A DNA stretch of 64,000 bases from Nemertoderma westbladi (taxonomy: Eukaryota; Xenacoelomorpha; Nemertodermatida; Nemertodermatidae). The stretch spans positions 62,001 to 126,000 of the forward strand of contig JAUCBJ010007224.1 in NCBI GenBank assembly GCA_032718475.1. The letters run 5' to 3'. The position numbers and the translations under genes were made by a program. Shown here one piece after another: positions 11,126 to 20,507 of this stretch. Each line of letters starts with the position of its first letter. Position 1 is the first letter of the stretch. The notes under the pieces are model-generated. The model saw only the letters and a program-made list of their open reading frames with translations. It made no database searches and was not told the DNA's origin.

Positions 11126-11355
11126 AGGAACAAAATAACAAATCTACACAGATCAGAAATAGTGCTGTCAGTTGAGTAGTAAGGATATTTCTGAGCTTCT
11201 TTTAGGACAAAAATTGCCAGTGTACCGGTATATACATTAGTTAATTCGTCACCTGATGCTAACTTTTCTCTTCATGCTGGTACCGGCAGACATGGCTATT
11301 AAGTTATCTCTCTAATCGTTGCAGATTTGTTGCATATATGATCCATTCCACAGGA

Positions 11356-11449
11356 AATGACTGACAAACAACTAATACATAATGTAACTGACATTTGTTT
11401 CAAACAAATGCCAGTTACATTATGTATTCAGTACATTGTGTCAGTCATG
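11356..11449. repeat. ~92-bp near-perfect hairpin
   Basis: ATGACTGACA at 11357 pairs with TGTCAGTCAT at 11439-11448. Inside, TACATAATGTAACTG and ACATTTGTTT pair with their complements 11400-11428, leaving almost no loop. It resembles a minimal foldback element or a palindromic insertion scar. Confidence 0.75.
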
Positions 11450-11561
11450 TTGCGTCGTTATGGCAAACCCCGCCATCGGTGTAAAGTGTAAAGCTAAATG
11501 AGTAAATCTAAATAAGAACAAAATGTCCGTTAAATTGTGCACTGGAATACAGTGGCTGAAT

Positions 11562-12510
11562 TCGGCCAAAATTAATTATATTATGGAAACACGTTTTTGG
11601 TGATGTTGTAAAATTAATTGTATTATGAAAACCGTTTTTGGATGAACTTACAAAATTAGTTATATTATGAAAACACGTTTTTGGTTGAACTGGCAAAATT
11701 AATTATATTATGAAAATACGTTTTTGGATGAACTTGCAAAATTAATTATATTATGAAAACACGTTTTTGGAAGAACTTACAAAATTAATTATATTATGAA
11801 AACACGTTTTTGGATGAACTTACAAAATTAGTTATATTATGAAAACACGTTTTTGGTTGAACTGGCAAAATTAATTATATTATGAAAACACGTTTTTGGA
11901 TGAACTTGCAAAATTAATTATATTATGAAAACACGTTTTTGGAAGAACTTACAAAATTAATTATATTATGAAAACACGTTTTTGGCTGAACTGGCAAAAT
12001 TAACTATATTATGAAAACACGTTTTTGGATGAACTTGCAAAATTAATTATATTATGAAAACACGTTTTTGGATGAACTTACAAAATTAATTATATTATGA
12101 AAACACGTTTTTGGCTGAACTGGCAAAATTAATTATATTATGAAAACACGTTTTTGGTTGAACTGGCAAAATTAATTATATTATGAAAACACGTTTTTGG
12201 ATGAACTTGCAAAATTGATTATATTATGAAAACACGTTTTTGGAAGAACTTACAAAATTAATTATATTATGAAAACACGTTTTTGGCTGAACTGGCAAAA
12301 TTAACTATATTATGAAAACACGTTTTTGGATGAACTTGCAAAATTAATTATATTATGAAAACACGTTTTTGGATGAACTTACAAAATTAATTATATTATG
12401 AAAACACGTTTTTGGCTGAACTGGCAAAATTAATTATATTATGAAAACACGTTTTTGGATAAATTTGGAAAATTTATTATATTATGAAAACACGTTTTTG
12501 TTGTTGCTTA
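11562..12510 (+). repeat. 43-bp satellite, about 22 units, with higher-order structure
   Basis: Each unit carries CAAAATTAATTATATTATG, then AAAACACGTTTTTGG, then a variable GAACTTG/GAACTTA/GAACTGG end. Edge units are degenerate, internal ones nearly identical. The order of the variable ends repeats after seven units (units 9-13 equal units 16-20, including a shared AACTAT variant), giving a higher-order period of about 301 bp. No open frame is conserved. Confidence 0.9.
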
Positions 12511-12514
12511 TTTT

Positions 12515-12957
12515 ACATATTGGGGGGGGGGGGGGGGGGGGTGTTGAGGCATGGAGGGGAATTCAAATATGTACTGCTACTCATTCGCCAATTATGTAAT
12601 TCCTGCATACATGGTTATGGACCGGTAATGCAGTCGATTCAATAGAGGCCTACCAGCCTACTGCAGTACTGTTGTGCCTAGCATTGTATTGTAGTATGCC
12701 TACCGGCTACATAGCTATGATAACCTAGGCCTATTGGTCTAGACAGGTTTTGTTAGATACAGCTAGGCCTACTACAGTACTATGAATGGCTCTGTCTCAC
12801 GCCCCACTGTCCTACTGCAGTAGCCTACTAACTGGCCTGCACACTTCAGCACTTGCAGGAAATATATCAATGGCGAATGAGTAGCAGTACATATTTGAAT
12901 TCCCCTCCATGCCCCAACGCCCCCCCCCCCCCCCCCCCCCCCACACCTCCAATATGT
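12515..12957. mobile_element. 443-bp foldback element with oligo-G arms
   Basis: Left arm 12515-12590 (ACATATTGG, G20, then GAGGCATGGAGGGGAATTC to TCATTCGCCA) is the inverted repeat of right arm 12871-12957 (TGGCGAATGA to GAATTCCCCTCCATGCC, C23, CCAATATGT). The ~280-bp centre is rich in TAGGCCTA and has no ORF. It begins where the 43-bp satellite ends. No clear target duplication is seen. Confidence 0.75.
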
Positions 12958-13139
12958 AGTTGGAGGTAGTTGGAAGTAGCCAATATGTGGCACCAATATG
13001 CATTGTATTCACATCTCACATGTGGATTAGGACAGTTTTCGTTATGATGCAAATTCTTCAGTGGGAGTAGCTAGGATGCATCTGTCTTGCATTCTTAAGA
13101 GGGGTATCACCCCAAATCTAAGTTTTATTTTTATAGCTA

Positions 13140-13602
13140 CTATTCTGAAACTTTAAGAAAATAAGGAAAGTGATGAAGAAGAACATGAAGAAAGTGAAGA
13201 TCAGGAAAGTGAAGAAGATGATGAAAATGATAATAATGAGGAAATATTGAGACAATGACTTGGAAATAAGAATAAATTTCGGAAAACCCCAGTTTCCTTT
13301 CTTGTTGCTATTACGCCAGTTTCCTTTCTTTTTACTACTTTTGCCTTGTCCAGATGTCGAGTTCGTACCGGTTTGTCCTAATCCACGGTTGGGATTTCCC
13401 CTGTTTCCTTTCTTTTACTTCTTTTTGCCGTTGAGATCCATGGCTGGGATTTCCCAAGTTTTCTTTGGCTGACGGGTTGATATAGTAGATATTATGATGT
13501 GGCTGAGGCGATGTAGTCCTCTCTAAGGACGAAACAAACGTAATCAAAGTGTATCAGTTCCAAGGAGAAATGAACGAAAACAACAGCTGATCTGATAGTT
13601 TT
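13140..13602 (+). repeat. Acidic-exon/3'-flank repeat, copy of 32940-33432
   Basis: One frame encodes Glu/Asp/Ser repeats (ESEDQESEE, DNNEEILRQ then stop) followed by ~340 bp of non-coding sequence. The same arrangement is at 32740-33432. The copies stay alignable up to TCTGATAGTTTT and then diverge completely at 13602 and 33432. In both cases a different Ty3/gypsy element follows within 300 bp. Likely a 3' gene or element fragment that has been dispersed. Confidence 0.75.
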
Positions 13603-13630
13603 GTTATTATTATACATATTATTATTCTGA

Positions 13631-13778
13631 TTTGTTATTACGGTTGCCTAGCAACCCTAGAGAGGAACTCTTAGGCCCACCTACAGAACTGTACGACAGG
13701 ACTGCAGTATGCCATCAGCGATCGCTCGAACTTGAGTCTACATACGTTCTCATTTCGTGGCTAGACGCCATCTCCACA
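13631..13778 (+). repeat. 5' LTR of gypsy-1, truncated
   Basis: Matches the last 148 bp of the 3' LTR (17778-17925) and ends in CA. The LTR start seen at 17736 (TGTGGCAGCC) is missing; bases 13589-13630 share only short patches with it. Confidence 0.85.
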
Positions 13779-13779
13779 T

Positions 13780-13797
13780 TGGTGACCCAGCGTCTCA
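13780..13797 (+). other. Primer-binding site of gypsy-1
   Basis: TGGTGACCCAGCGTCTC begins two bases after the LTR end. The TGG complements the CCA tail of a tRNA, as in Ty3/gypsy elements. The tRNA species was not determined. Confidence 0.7.
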
Positions 13798-13883
13798 AGA
13801 CGAACTCTTGAGACCGCGACTCGCAGCATGATCCTGCAATCAAACTGATCAGCCACCGAAACTGTGTTGACGACAATCAGACA

Positions 13884-14587
13884 ATGGCCGAAGCGACCGC
13901 CAACGCCGTTTCTATTAAGCTGCCTCCGTTCTGGACCACCCAACCCGAGGTGTGGTTCGCCCAGGCGGAGGCACAGTTCCACATTCGCAGCATCACCGAG
14001 GACGCTACAAAATATTATTACGTGGTGGGGGCCCTCGACCAGGAGACAGCCGCTCGCCTCCTAAAACTCATCCAGAACCCTCCCGCTACTGAGAAGTACC
14101 TCAAACTCAAAGGCCAACTTCTCAAGGCCTTCGGGCTCTCCCGACGCGAGCGCGCAGCCCGACTCTGGGACCTCGACGGCCTCGGTGACCGGCGCCCCTC
14201 GCAACTCCTCGGGGAAATGCAGGCGCTCCTCGGCGACGACAACGCGGGACTCCTCTTCGAGGAGGCCTTCCTCCGGCAGATGCCCGCCGCAATCCGCCTC
14301 CAACTCGCGGAGGAGGACTTCCGCGACCTCGACAGGGTTGCGGACCGGGCCGACGCGCTGTGGGAGGCCTCCCGGCAGACCTCACTCGCGGCCCACGCTG
14401 TCAGGAAACCGACGCCGGTCCCGCCGCAGCGAACCGGCAAGAACTCCTCGTCGGCATCGACTCCCGCCCCGCGGGCCCCGAACTCGAACCCGGACTGGTG
14501 CTATTATCACCAGACGTTCGCCCCACAGCCAGGAAGTGCCGCCCGCCCTGCAGTTACCAGGGAAACGCCCCGGCCGGCCGTTTGTAG
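13884..14587 (+). pseudogene. gypsy-1 gag, one probable indel
   Basis: Structural protein forming the element's particle. From the ATG at 13884 it has a typical invertebrate gypsy capsid layout: LPPFW...PEVWFAQAEAQF, ITEDATKYYYVVGALDQ, then a helical capsid region. Near 14510 it reads WCYYHQTF, after which the expected continuation ([13 protein letters not shown], completing a cysteine/histidine cluster) is in another frame that stops at 14587. One nucleotide was therefore probably gained or lost around 14515-14525. The pol frame then sits at -1 relative to the restored gag frame, the usual arrangement for programmed -1 frameshifting. Confidence 0.75.
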
Positions 14588-17500
14588 CAGCTACAACGGC
14601 CGGCCACACCGACCTGCTGCTGTTTGCCTGGGACCGCGTTTCCGCGCAACGCTTCTTGGTCGACACTGGGGCGGAGGTAAGCGTTATTCCCGCGACGACT
14701 CGCGAGGAACGTTCGGGACAGAGCGGGCCGCCCCTCATCGCCGCCAACAAAACGTACATTCGAACGTACGGCCACCGCTCCGTCAAACTCGACTTCCACT
14801 CCCGCCGTTTCCAGTGGAAGTTTATCGCGGCCGACGTCGCCCAGCCTCTCCTCGGAGCCGACTTCCTCCGAGTGAACAACATGTTGGTCGACCTGAGAGG
14901 CCGCCGTCTGGTCGACGCCGAGACGTTGACCTCGATCCCGTGCGGGCGGACTACGGGCCACGCCCCCCACCTCGGTTCTGTCACCGCCTCGGACGACGAG
15001 TTCGCTCGGCTCCTCGCCGAGTTCCCCGATATTACGATCCCTCGGTTCTCTGACCCCACCGCGAAACACGGGGTTGAACATTACATCCCCACCGAGGGAC
15101 CCCCGGTCTACTCCCGCGCCCGTCGTCTGCCTCCAGACAAACTCGAGATCGCGCGGGACGAGTTCCGGACGATGGAGGAGATGGGGATCATCCGCCGGTC
15201 CAATAGTCCATGGGCGTCACCCCTCCACATGGCCCCTAAACCCTCGGGTGGATGGCGGCCGTGTGGCGACTACCGACGCCTCAACGACGCCACGATTCCG
15301 GACCGGTACCCCATCCCCCATATCCAGGACTTCTCCTCCAGACTGGCTGGGGCGAAGATCTTTTCTAAGATCGATCTGGTGCGCGGCTACCACCAGATCC
15401 CCGTAACCGAGGCCGACATCGCCAAGACCGCGGTTATAACCCCGTTCGGCCTGTTTGAATTCCTTCGAATGCCGTTCGGGCTGAAAAACGCGGCCCAGGC
15501 TTTCCAGAGACTGATGGACACTGTGTGCCAGGGACTCGACTTCCTCTTCGTCTACCTAGACGACGTCCTCGTCGCGAGTCGGTCCCCTAAGGAACACCGT
15601 GACCACCTCCGTCAGCTCTTCGCGCGCCTCCAAGAACACGGCCTCGTGATCAACCTCGCCAAGTGCGAGTTCGGTCGGTCGACCATCGACTTCCTCGGCC
15701 ACCGAATCTCGGCCCACGGCGCCTACCCGCTCCCCGACAAGGTCGCCGCCATCCATGAGTTCACCCAACCGACCACCGTCAAGGGCCTGCAGGAGTTCGT
15801 GGGGATGGTGAACTTCTATCATCGGTTCGTCCCCGCGGCCGCCGCCATCATGCGGCCCCTCTACGCGGCCCTTGCCGGTAAACCCAAGTCCCTCGACTGG
15901 ACCCCCGACATGGCGGCGGCGTTCCGGAACGCCAAGGAAGCCCTCGCCAATGCCACGATGCTCGCCCACCCCAACGCCAACGCACCGACGGCGCTCACCG
16001 TGGACGCATCCGGCACGGCGGTGGGCGCCGTTCTAGAACAGCTCGTCGGCGACTCGTGGCGCCCCCTGGCGTTCTTCAGCCGCCAACTTCGACCCCCGGA
16101 GGTGAAGTACAGCGCGTTCGACCGGGAACTCCTCGCGCTGTACCTCGCTGTTCGCCACTTCCGGTACTACCTGGAGGGCCGCGTATTCACCGCCTACACA
16201 GACCACAAACCCCTGACGTTCGCATTCGCCAAGATCAGCGACCCGTGGTCGAATCGGCAACAACGGCACATCGCCTACATTTCCGAGTTCACCACGGCGA
16301 TCGAACACGTCGCTGGCAAAGACAACTGTGTGGCGGATGCGCTCTCCAGGACTACGGTCAGCGCGGTTCGAACCCTCCTCCCCGGCCTCGACTACACGGC
16401 TATGGCGGCTGCCCAACTCGCCGACCCCGAGCTGCCAACCTACCGCTCCGCCGTGTCCGGCCTCCAACTGGAAGACGTCCCGCTCGCCCCCGCGAACGCC
16501 ACTCTACTTTGCGACGTTTCTCTCGGACACCCGCGCCCCGTCGTCCCCGTCGCCTGGCGACGGCGCGTATTCGACGCCCTACACGGCCTGTCTCACCCCG
16601 GCGCTCGTACCACCAAGAAACTCGTCGCCGACAGGTTCGTGTGGCACGGCCTCCGCAAAGAGGTGGGCGAGTGGGCGAAGACCTGCATCCCTTGCCAGTC
16701 TTCCAAGGTGCAACGCCACGTTCGCGCGCCCCTCGGCACCTTCGCCACCCCCCACCACCGGTTCGACCACATCCACGTGGATCTGGTCGGCCCTCTACCA
16801 CCATCGCGCGGGTTCACTCACCTGCTGACGATGGTAGACCGGTTCACTCGGTGGCCAGAGGCCGTGCCCCTCACCGAGACCTCCACCGAGAGTTGCGCCC
16901 GGGCTCTCATCTCCATCTGGATATCTCGGTTCGGCGTCCCCGCGGATCTCTCCTCCGACCGCGGTTCGCAGTTTACCTCCCAGCTCTGGTCCGCCGTCAA
17001 CCAGCTGCTGGGCACCCAACTGCACCGCACCACGGCCTACCACCCACAAGCGAACGGACTGGTGGAACGTTTCCACCGCCACCTAAAGTCCGCCCTGCGG
17101 GCCTCGCTCACCGGCCCCGATTGGGTCGACGAGTTGCCGTGGGTTCTCCTTGGAATCCGGACCGCTCCCAAGGACGACTTGGGGACCTCCTCCGCCGAGC
17201 TGGTCTACGGTGCCCCCCTCACCGTCCCGGGCGAGTTCCTTCCGCCGGCTACAGGCGCCCAGCACTCGCCGTCCACGATCCTCCCTCAACTCCGGGATAC
17301 GGTCGGGCGGTTCGCTCCGGTACCGACGTCACGCCACGGACTGACTCCGTCGTCGGTTCCACCGGACCTCCACGACGCTACCTACGTTTTCGTCCGGCGC
17401 GACGCCCACCGGACGCCATTCGAACGCCCCTACGAGGGGCCTTACAAGGTCCTCACCCCCGGACCCAAAACATTTAAGATCGATATGGGCGGTCGAACTG

Positions 17501-17709
17501 AAACGATTTCAGTCGACCGACTCAAACCGGCCCATCTCGATTTTACCGAGCCGGTCGTTCTCGGCCAACCGCGGCGCCGAGGTCGACCCCCGAATGCACC
17601 TCCGGTACCTCCTACACCGCCGGTACTAATGCAAAGACCAACAACCCCAGCCCAACTGCCCGTACAAACTCGATCGGGCCGGACGGTCCGTCCACCTGAA
17701 TATCTCTAA
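14587..17709 (+). CDS. gypsy-1 pol: protease, RT, RNase H, integrase
   Basis: Uninterrupted ~1041-codon frame. Residues are counted from 14587; the natural start is by frameshift from gag. Aspartic protease at residue 26 ([13 protein letters not shown]); RT with [12 protein letters not shown] and catalytic YLDD at 323-326; RNase H with TVDASG and [10 protein letters not shown]; integrase with an HHCC zinc finger (HPGARTT...CIPCQ) and catalytic D732, D791, E827 (D-35-E). The C-terminus is basic and proline-rich and ends at TAA 17709, a few bases before the polypurine tract. All catalytic motifs are present, so the enzyme could still be active. Replicates the element from its RNA and integrates it. 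Confidence 0.95.
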   Translation, partial: AATTAGHTDLLLFAWDRVSAQRFLVDTGAEVSVIPATTREERSGQSGPPLIAANKTYIRTYGHRSVKLDFHSRRFQWKFIAADVAQPLLGADFLRVNNMLVDLRGRRLVDAETLTSIPCGRTTGHAPHLGSVTASDDEFARLLAEFPDITIPRFSDPTAKHGVEHYIPTEGPPVYSRARRLPPDKLEIARDEFRTMEEMGIIRRSNSPWASPLHMAPKPSGGWRPCGDYRRLNDATIPDRYPIPHIQDFSSRLAGAKIFSKIDLVRGYHQIPVTEADIAKTAVITPFGLFEFLRMPFGLKNAAQAFQRLMDTVCQGLDFLFVYLDDVLVASRSPKEHRDHLRQLFARLQEHGLVINLAKCEFGRSTIDFLGHRISAHGAYPLPDKVAAIHEFTQPTTVKGLQEFVGMVNFYHRFVPAAAAIMRPLYAALAGKPKSLDWTPDMAAAFRNAKEALANATMLAHPNANAPTALTVDASGTAVGAVLEQLVGDSWRPLAFFSRQLRPPEVKYSAFDRELLALYLAVRHFRYYLEGRVFTAYTDHKPLTFAFAKISDPWSNRQQRHIAYISEFTTAIEHVAGKDNCVADALSRTTVSAVRTLLPGLDYTAMAAAQLADPELPTYRSAVSGLQLEDVPLAPANATLLCDVSLGHPRPVVPVAWRRRVFDALHGLSHPGARTTKKLVADRFVWHGLRKEVGEWAKTCIPCQSSKVQRHVRAPLGTFATPHHRFDHIHVDLVGPLPPSRGFTHLLTMVDRFTRWPEAVPLTETSTESCARALISIWISRFGVPADLSSDRGSQFTSQLWSAVNQLLGTQLHRTTAYHPQANGLVERFHRHLKSALRASLTGPDWVDELPWVLLGIRTAPKDDLGTSSAELVYGAPLTVPGEFLPPATGAQHSPSTILPQLRDTVGRFAPVPTSRHGLTPSSVPPDLHDATYVFVRRDAHRTPFERPYEGPYKVLTPGPKTFKIDMGGRTETISVDRLKPAHLDFTEPVVLGQPRRRGRPPNAPPVPPTPPVLMQRPTTPAQLPVQTRSGRTVRPPEYL

Positions 17710-17720
17710 TACGTTTCGAG

Positions 17721-17733
17721 ACTGGGGGGGGGT
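17721..17733 (+). other. Polypurine tract of gypsy-1
   Basis: ACTGGGGGGGGG immediately before the 3' LTR, the expected plus-strand DNA primer. Confidence 0.75.
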
Positions 17734-17735
17734 CA

Positions 17736-17925
17736 TGTGGCAGCCCCACTGACATACATATTATACAGTCCCAAAACTTTGTTATTACGGTTGCCTAGCA
17801 ACCCTAGAGAGGAACTCTTAGGCCCACCTACAGAACTGTACGACAGGACTGCAGTATGCCATCAGCGATCGCTCGAACTTGAGTCTACATACGTTCTCAT
17901 TTCGTGGCTAGACGCCATCTCCACA
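17736..17925 (+). repeat. 3' LTR of gypsy-1, 190 bp
   Basis: Starts TGTGGCAGCC and ends CTCCACA, the canonical TG...CA. The next base begins the foldback element, so 5-bp flanking duplication cannot be tested against the damaged 5' end. Confidence 0.88.
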
Positions 17926-18340
17926 ATATTATGGTTTTGTTCAGAAATAGAAAAAAATGAGAAAGTACGTCACCGGGGGTTGAACCAGCGCTATACGTAC
18001 GATTCAGCCTATCATGCCTCATCAGTAGCGCTAACCAGTTCAGCCACTTGCCCCTGACATTCACTCTCCCACCTAATCCACTTATATTGAACAGGCAATC
18101 TTAAGTTGCATATCCCATCTCTAACAACGGCCTCAAGTATGTTAAAGTGAAACAGGAGTAAAGTACAAATAAATAAATATTCAGCTCGAATATTGCTGCC
18201 AGGTGATATTGGGGCGAGTGACTGAACTGGTTAGCGCTACTGATGAGGCCTGATAGGACGAAACGTACGTATAGCGCTGGTTCAACCTCCGGTGACGCGC
18301 TTTCTCATTTTTTCCATTTCCGAACAAAACCATAATATTA
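17926..18340. mobile_element. Foldback of two head-to-head tRNA-like units
   Basis: Arms 17926-18056 and 18211-18340 are ~130-bp inverted repeats around a ~155-bp centre; outer ends read AATATTATGG...CCATAATATT. Each arm contains a tRNA-Ser/Leu-like sequence: a TGGCTGAACTGG A-box-like block (minus strand 18035-18046) and GGTTCAACCCC B box (minus 17976-17986) in the left arm, with TGACTGAACTGG (18219-18230) and GGTTCAACCTC (18279-18289) in the right. The units transcribe towards the outer ends. Best read as a SINE-type or tRNA-derived inverted pair or palindromic MITE. Confidence 0.75.
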
Positions 18341-18859
18341 TCTTTAAATTTAAATACATTTACTGAGATTCCATGACAACCAAAATTATCAATAATTAAA
18401 CCTACATCTCAGTCAGAATACTTCAGAAGATACAAAGGAATCGTATCAAATTTTGCTGGACACCCTTTACATTCAACCTCCTAGAACTGAAACAATAGAT
18501 CCAATTCTTCACTTTTTTTACTTTCTTTTTGAAGAGGTTTATAAACAAGGCATATAAAGTCAGATTTATTTTTCCATCGGGATCGGGATTTTCAGGATCG
18601 AGATCGGGATCACGTTGCAACACTACTGTATTCGTTTTTCAAAAGTTATTTGGTTTATTTCAGTTACACATCTGAATAATTCGTCTTGATCGGAAACATA
18701 AAAAGATTTAAATCCCCATTATAATGCTTACAATAAAAATAAATTTCAATTAAAAAATTAATTAAAAAATATTTACAATAATAACCTCCAAATTAGAATC
18801 AATTCAATACATAGAAAAGCACATTGCCAATATTTTTGTTAGGCGTACAATAGTAACTT
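18341..18859. other. AT-rich, no gene recognised
   Basis: Contains a small purine/pyrimidine block (GGGATCGGGATTTTCAGGATC near 18580) whose minus strand encodes DPDLDPENPDPDG, a short repetitive peptide with no recognisable family. Confidence 0.4.
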
Positions 18860-19230
18860 TATTTTAAATCTAAAACTTAAATATTAAACCGTTAAACTTA
18901 AATCGTACACTTTAAACTTAAAAATATTACTTAAAAACCATAAATCTAAAACTTAAATATTATACCTTTAAACTTAAATATTAAACCTTTAAACTTAAAT
19001 ATTAAACCGTCAAACTTAAATCGTACACTTTAAACTTAAAAATATTACTTAAAAACCATAAATCTAAAACTTAAATATTAAAAACCTTTAAACTTAAATA
19101 TTAAACCGTCAAACTTAAATCTTACACTTTAAACTTAAAAATATTACTTAAAAACCATAAATCTAAAACTTAAATATTCAACCTTTAAACTTAAATCTTC
19201 CAATTTAAACTTAAAAAGCTTAAATTAAAT
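18860..19230. repeat. AT-rich ~85-110-bp tandem repeat, about 4 units
   Basis: Units begin AAATCTAAAACTTAAATATT and contain TAAACTTAAATCGTACACTTT and AAAAATATTACTTAAAAACC. They lie just downstream of the transposase gene and may belong to its element, but no terminal inverted repeat was found in them. Confidence 0.8.
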
Positions 19231-19301
19231 TGTATACTTAAAAGTTTATAATCATATATACAAATTATAAATGATATGAAACTAAACTTAAACTTAACAA
19301 T

Positions 19302-20507
19302 TTATTGCCCAACAGGCATGTTTTCTAAACGTAGAGCCGCTTCATAGAATGTAGTGGTGTGCTGCGCTGCCCTTGAGCAGTCGCCGACTGTAACAGTGGC
19401 CCTGGAAATATCGATTAACTGTTCAAGATATTGCAATCGCTGTTCTCCTAAACCAACTCCGCTAACATCGGGGACAGTTATTGCTGATTTAACGGACGAT
19501 TTAATCTTACTCCAAATCGTTTCGATGGGGTTTAACATTGGGCTATATGGACCGAGTTTTACGAGTACAGCTTGACTTTCGGCAAAAACTAATTGTAGAC
19601 GACTGTGGCAAGGCGCGTTGTCGGCGACGACAACAAGTTCGTTTAAAGCGAACCCTCCATCCACCCATTGATCCAGGGCACCTTGAACCCATTCATTCGC
19701 AGTTTCCCACGTAAATGACCCCCTCCTTGTATCCATCTTAACCACACCGTTCATTGTTATAGCACCAATAAGATGAATGTTTGGACCACGTGCGGCTGGT
19801 AAAGTAAGAATAGCTCTATTGCCTACTCTTGAACGGCCGTTTCTCCGACGTAAAAATAAGTTAAAATTTGTCTCGTCCAGCCACATGACTTGACGCCCCT
19901 GGCGAATGTATTCGTTGATAACTTGAACATATTCACGTCGTTTCTGTTTATTGATGTCGTTGTTCATGCTAATTGGCTGGTGGTGTAACGATTTCATACT
20001 ATAAAGACAACCATCCAGGGCATTCGATATGGTTGAAAGGCAAACGTTTATATTGTGACTCACCATTAGCCTGGATTTAATCATTCGTAGTGTTATGCAC
20101 GGATTTTCCTCAACCCAGCTTATCATGTGTTCCAGAACAACATTACTAATTATCTTAGGTCTATTACCCCCCTTTGGGTTTCCCTTTGGTTCTCCTGATC
20201 GAATCCATTGATACGCGGTTTTATAATTGACGCCAAGGGTATTGGCTAATGCATTCCAGTCTTCACCTCGGTTTGCTGATTCAACAATCAACTGACGATC
20301 CCTATCGGTATACTTAAGATAGGTTGTTCTATTAACCAGGGCCGATTCTACTACTTCTGCGCGGCAATTAGGGCAAGTTGGTGAGTTTGCACCTACAATC
20401 GGAATACTACATGTTTCGTGAAGTAAGTGCCGACATGGAAGTAACCTCACAGTGGGTTTCCGGATCATTGAATACTGACAAATGCTGCATTTGTCACTTA
20501 AGTTCAT
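19302..20507 (-). CDS. RING finger fused to Tc1/mariner/IS630-type DDE transposase
   Basis: Intact 401-codon single exon. Residues 7-48 are a complete RING-H2 zinc site: C7, C10, C25, H27, H30, C33, C45, C48. Residues ~66-175 are a paired-like helix-turn-helix region (DRDRQLIVESANRGEDWNAL...GVNYKTAYQWI), which should bind terminal repeats. The catalytic domain has D211 (WLDETNF), D296 (VVADNAPCHS) and E329 (PYSPMLNPIETIW), the standard Tc1/IS630 signature but with 32 residues between the last two; Tc1 has 34. The stop codon lies inside AATAAA (19301-19306), so the polyadenylation signal overlaps the coding end. No terminal inverted repeats were found by eye. RING domains usually act as E3 ubiquitin ligases; a role in transposase turnover or host interaction is inference. 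Open frame and intact catalytic triad argue for recent activity or domestication. Confidence 0.92.
   Translation of the reverse strand: MNLSDKCSICQYSMIRKPTVRLLPCRHLLHETCSIPIVGANSPTCPNCRAEVVESALVNRTTYLKYTDRDRQLIVESANRGEDWNALANTLGVNYKTAYQWIRSGEPKGNPKGGNRPKIISNVVLEHMISWVEENPCITLRMIKSRLMVSHNINVCLSTISNALDGCLYSMKSLHHQPISMNNDINKQKRREYVQVINEYIRQGRQVMWLDETNFNLFLRRRNGRSRVGNRAILTLPAARGPNIHLIGAITMNGVVKMDTRRGSFTWETANEWVQGALDQWVDGGFALNELVVVADNAPCHSRLQLVFAESQAVLVKLGPYSPMLNPIETIWSKIKSSVKSAITVPDVSGVGLGEQRLQYLEQLIDISRATVTVGDCSRAAQHTTTFYEAALRLENMPVGQ

Larger units (their letters stand above)
13631..17925 (+). mobile_element. Ty3/gypsy LTR retrotransposon (gypsy-1)
   Basis: Order is partial 5' LTR, primer-binding site, gag, pol (protease-RT-RNase H-integrase), polypurine tract, 3' LTR. 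LTR-shared sequence (TTTGTTATTACGGTTGCC to CGCCATCTCCACA) looks nearly identical in both copies, implying a recent insertion. Coding DNA is markedly GC-rich compared with its surroundings. The first ~42 bp of the 5' LTR are absent, so no target duplication can be checked and transcription start signals may be damaged. Confidence 0.93.

Noticed and set aside
11562-12510. CRISPR-like regular repeats
   Set aside because: Units are contiguous without unique spacers and the window is eukaryotic; this is a satellite.
14018-17480. Several long antisense and alternative frames over gypsy-1
   Set aside because: GC-rich third positions of pol open other frames; none carries motifs, while pol does.
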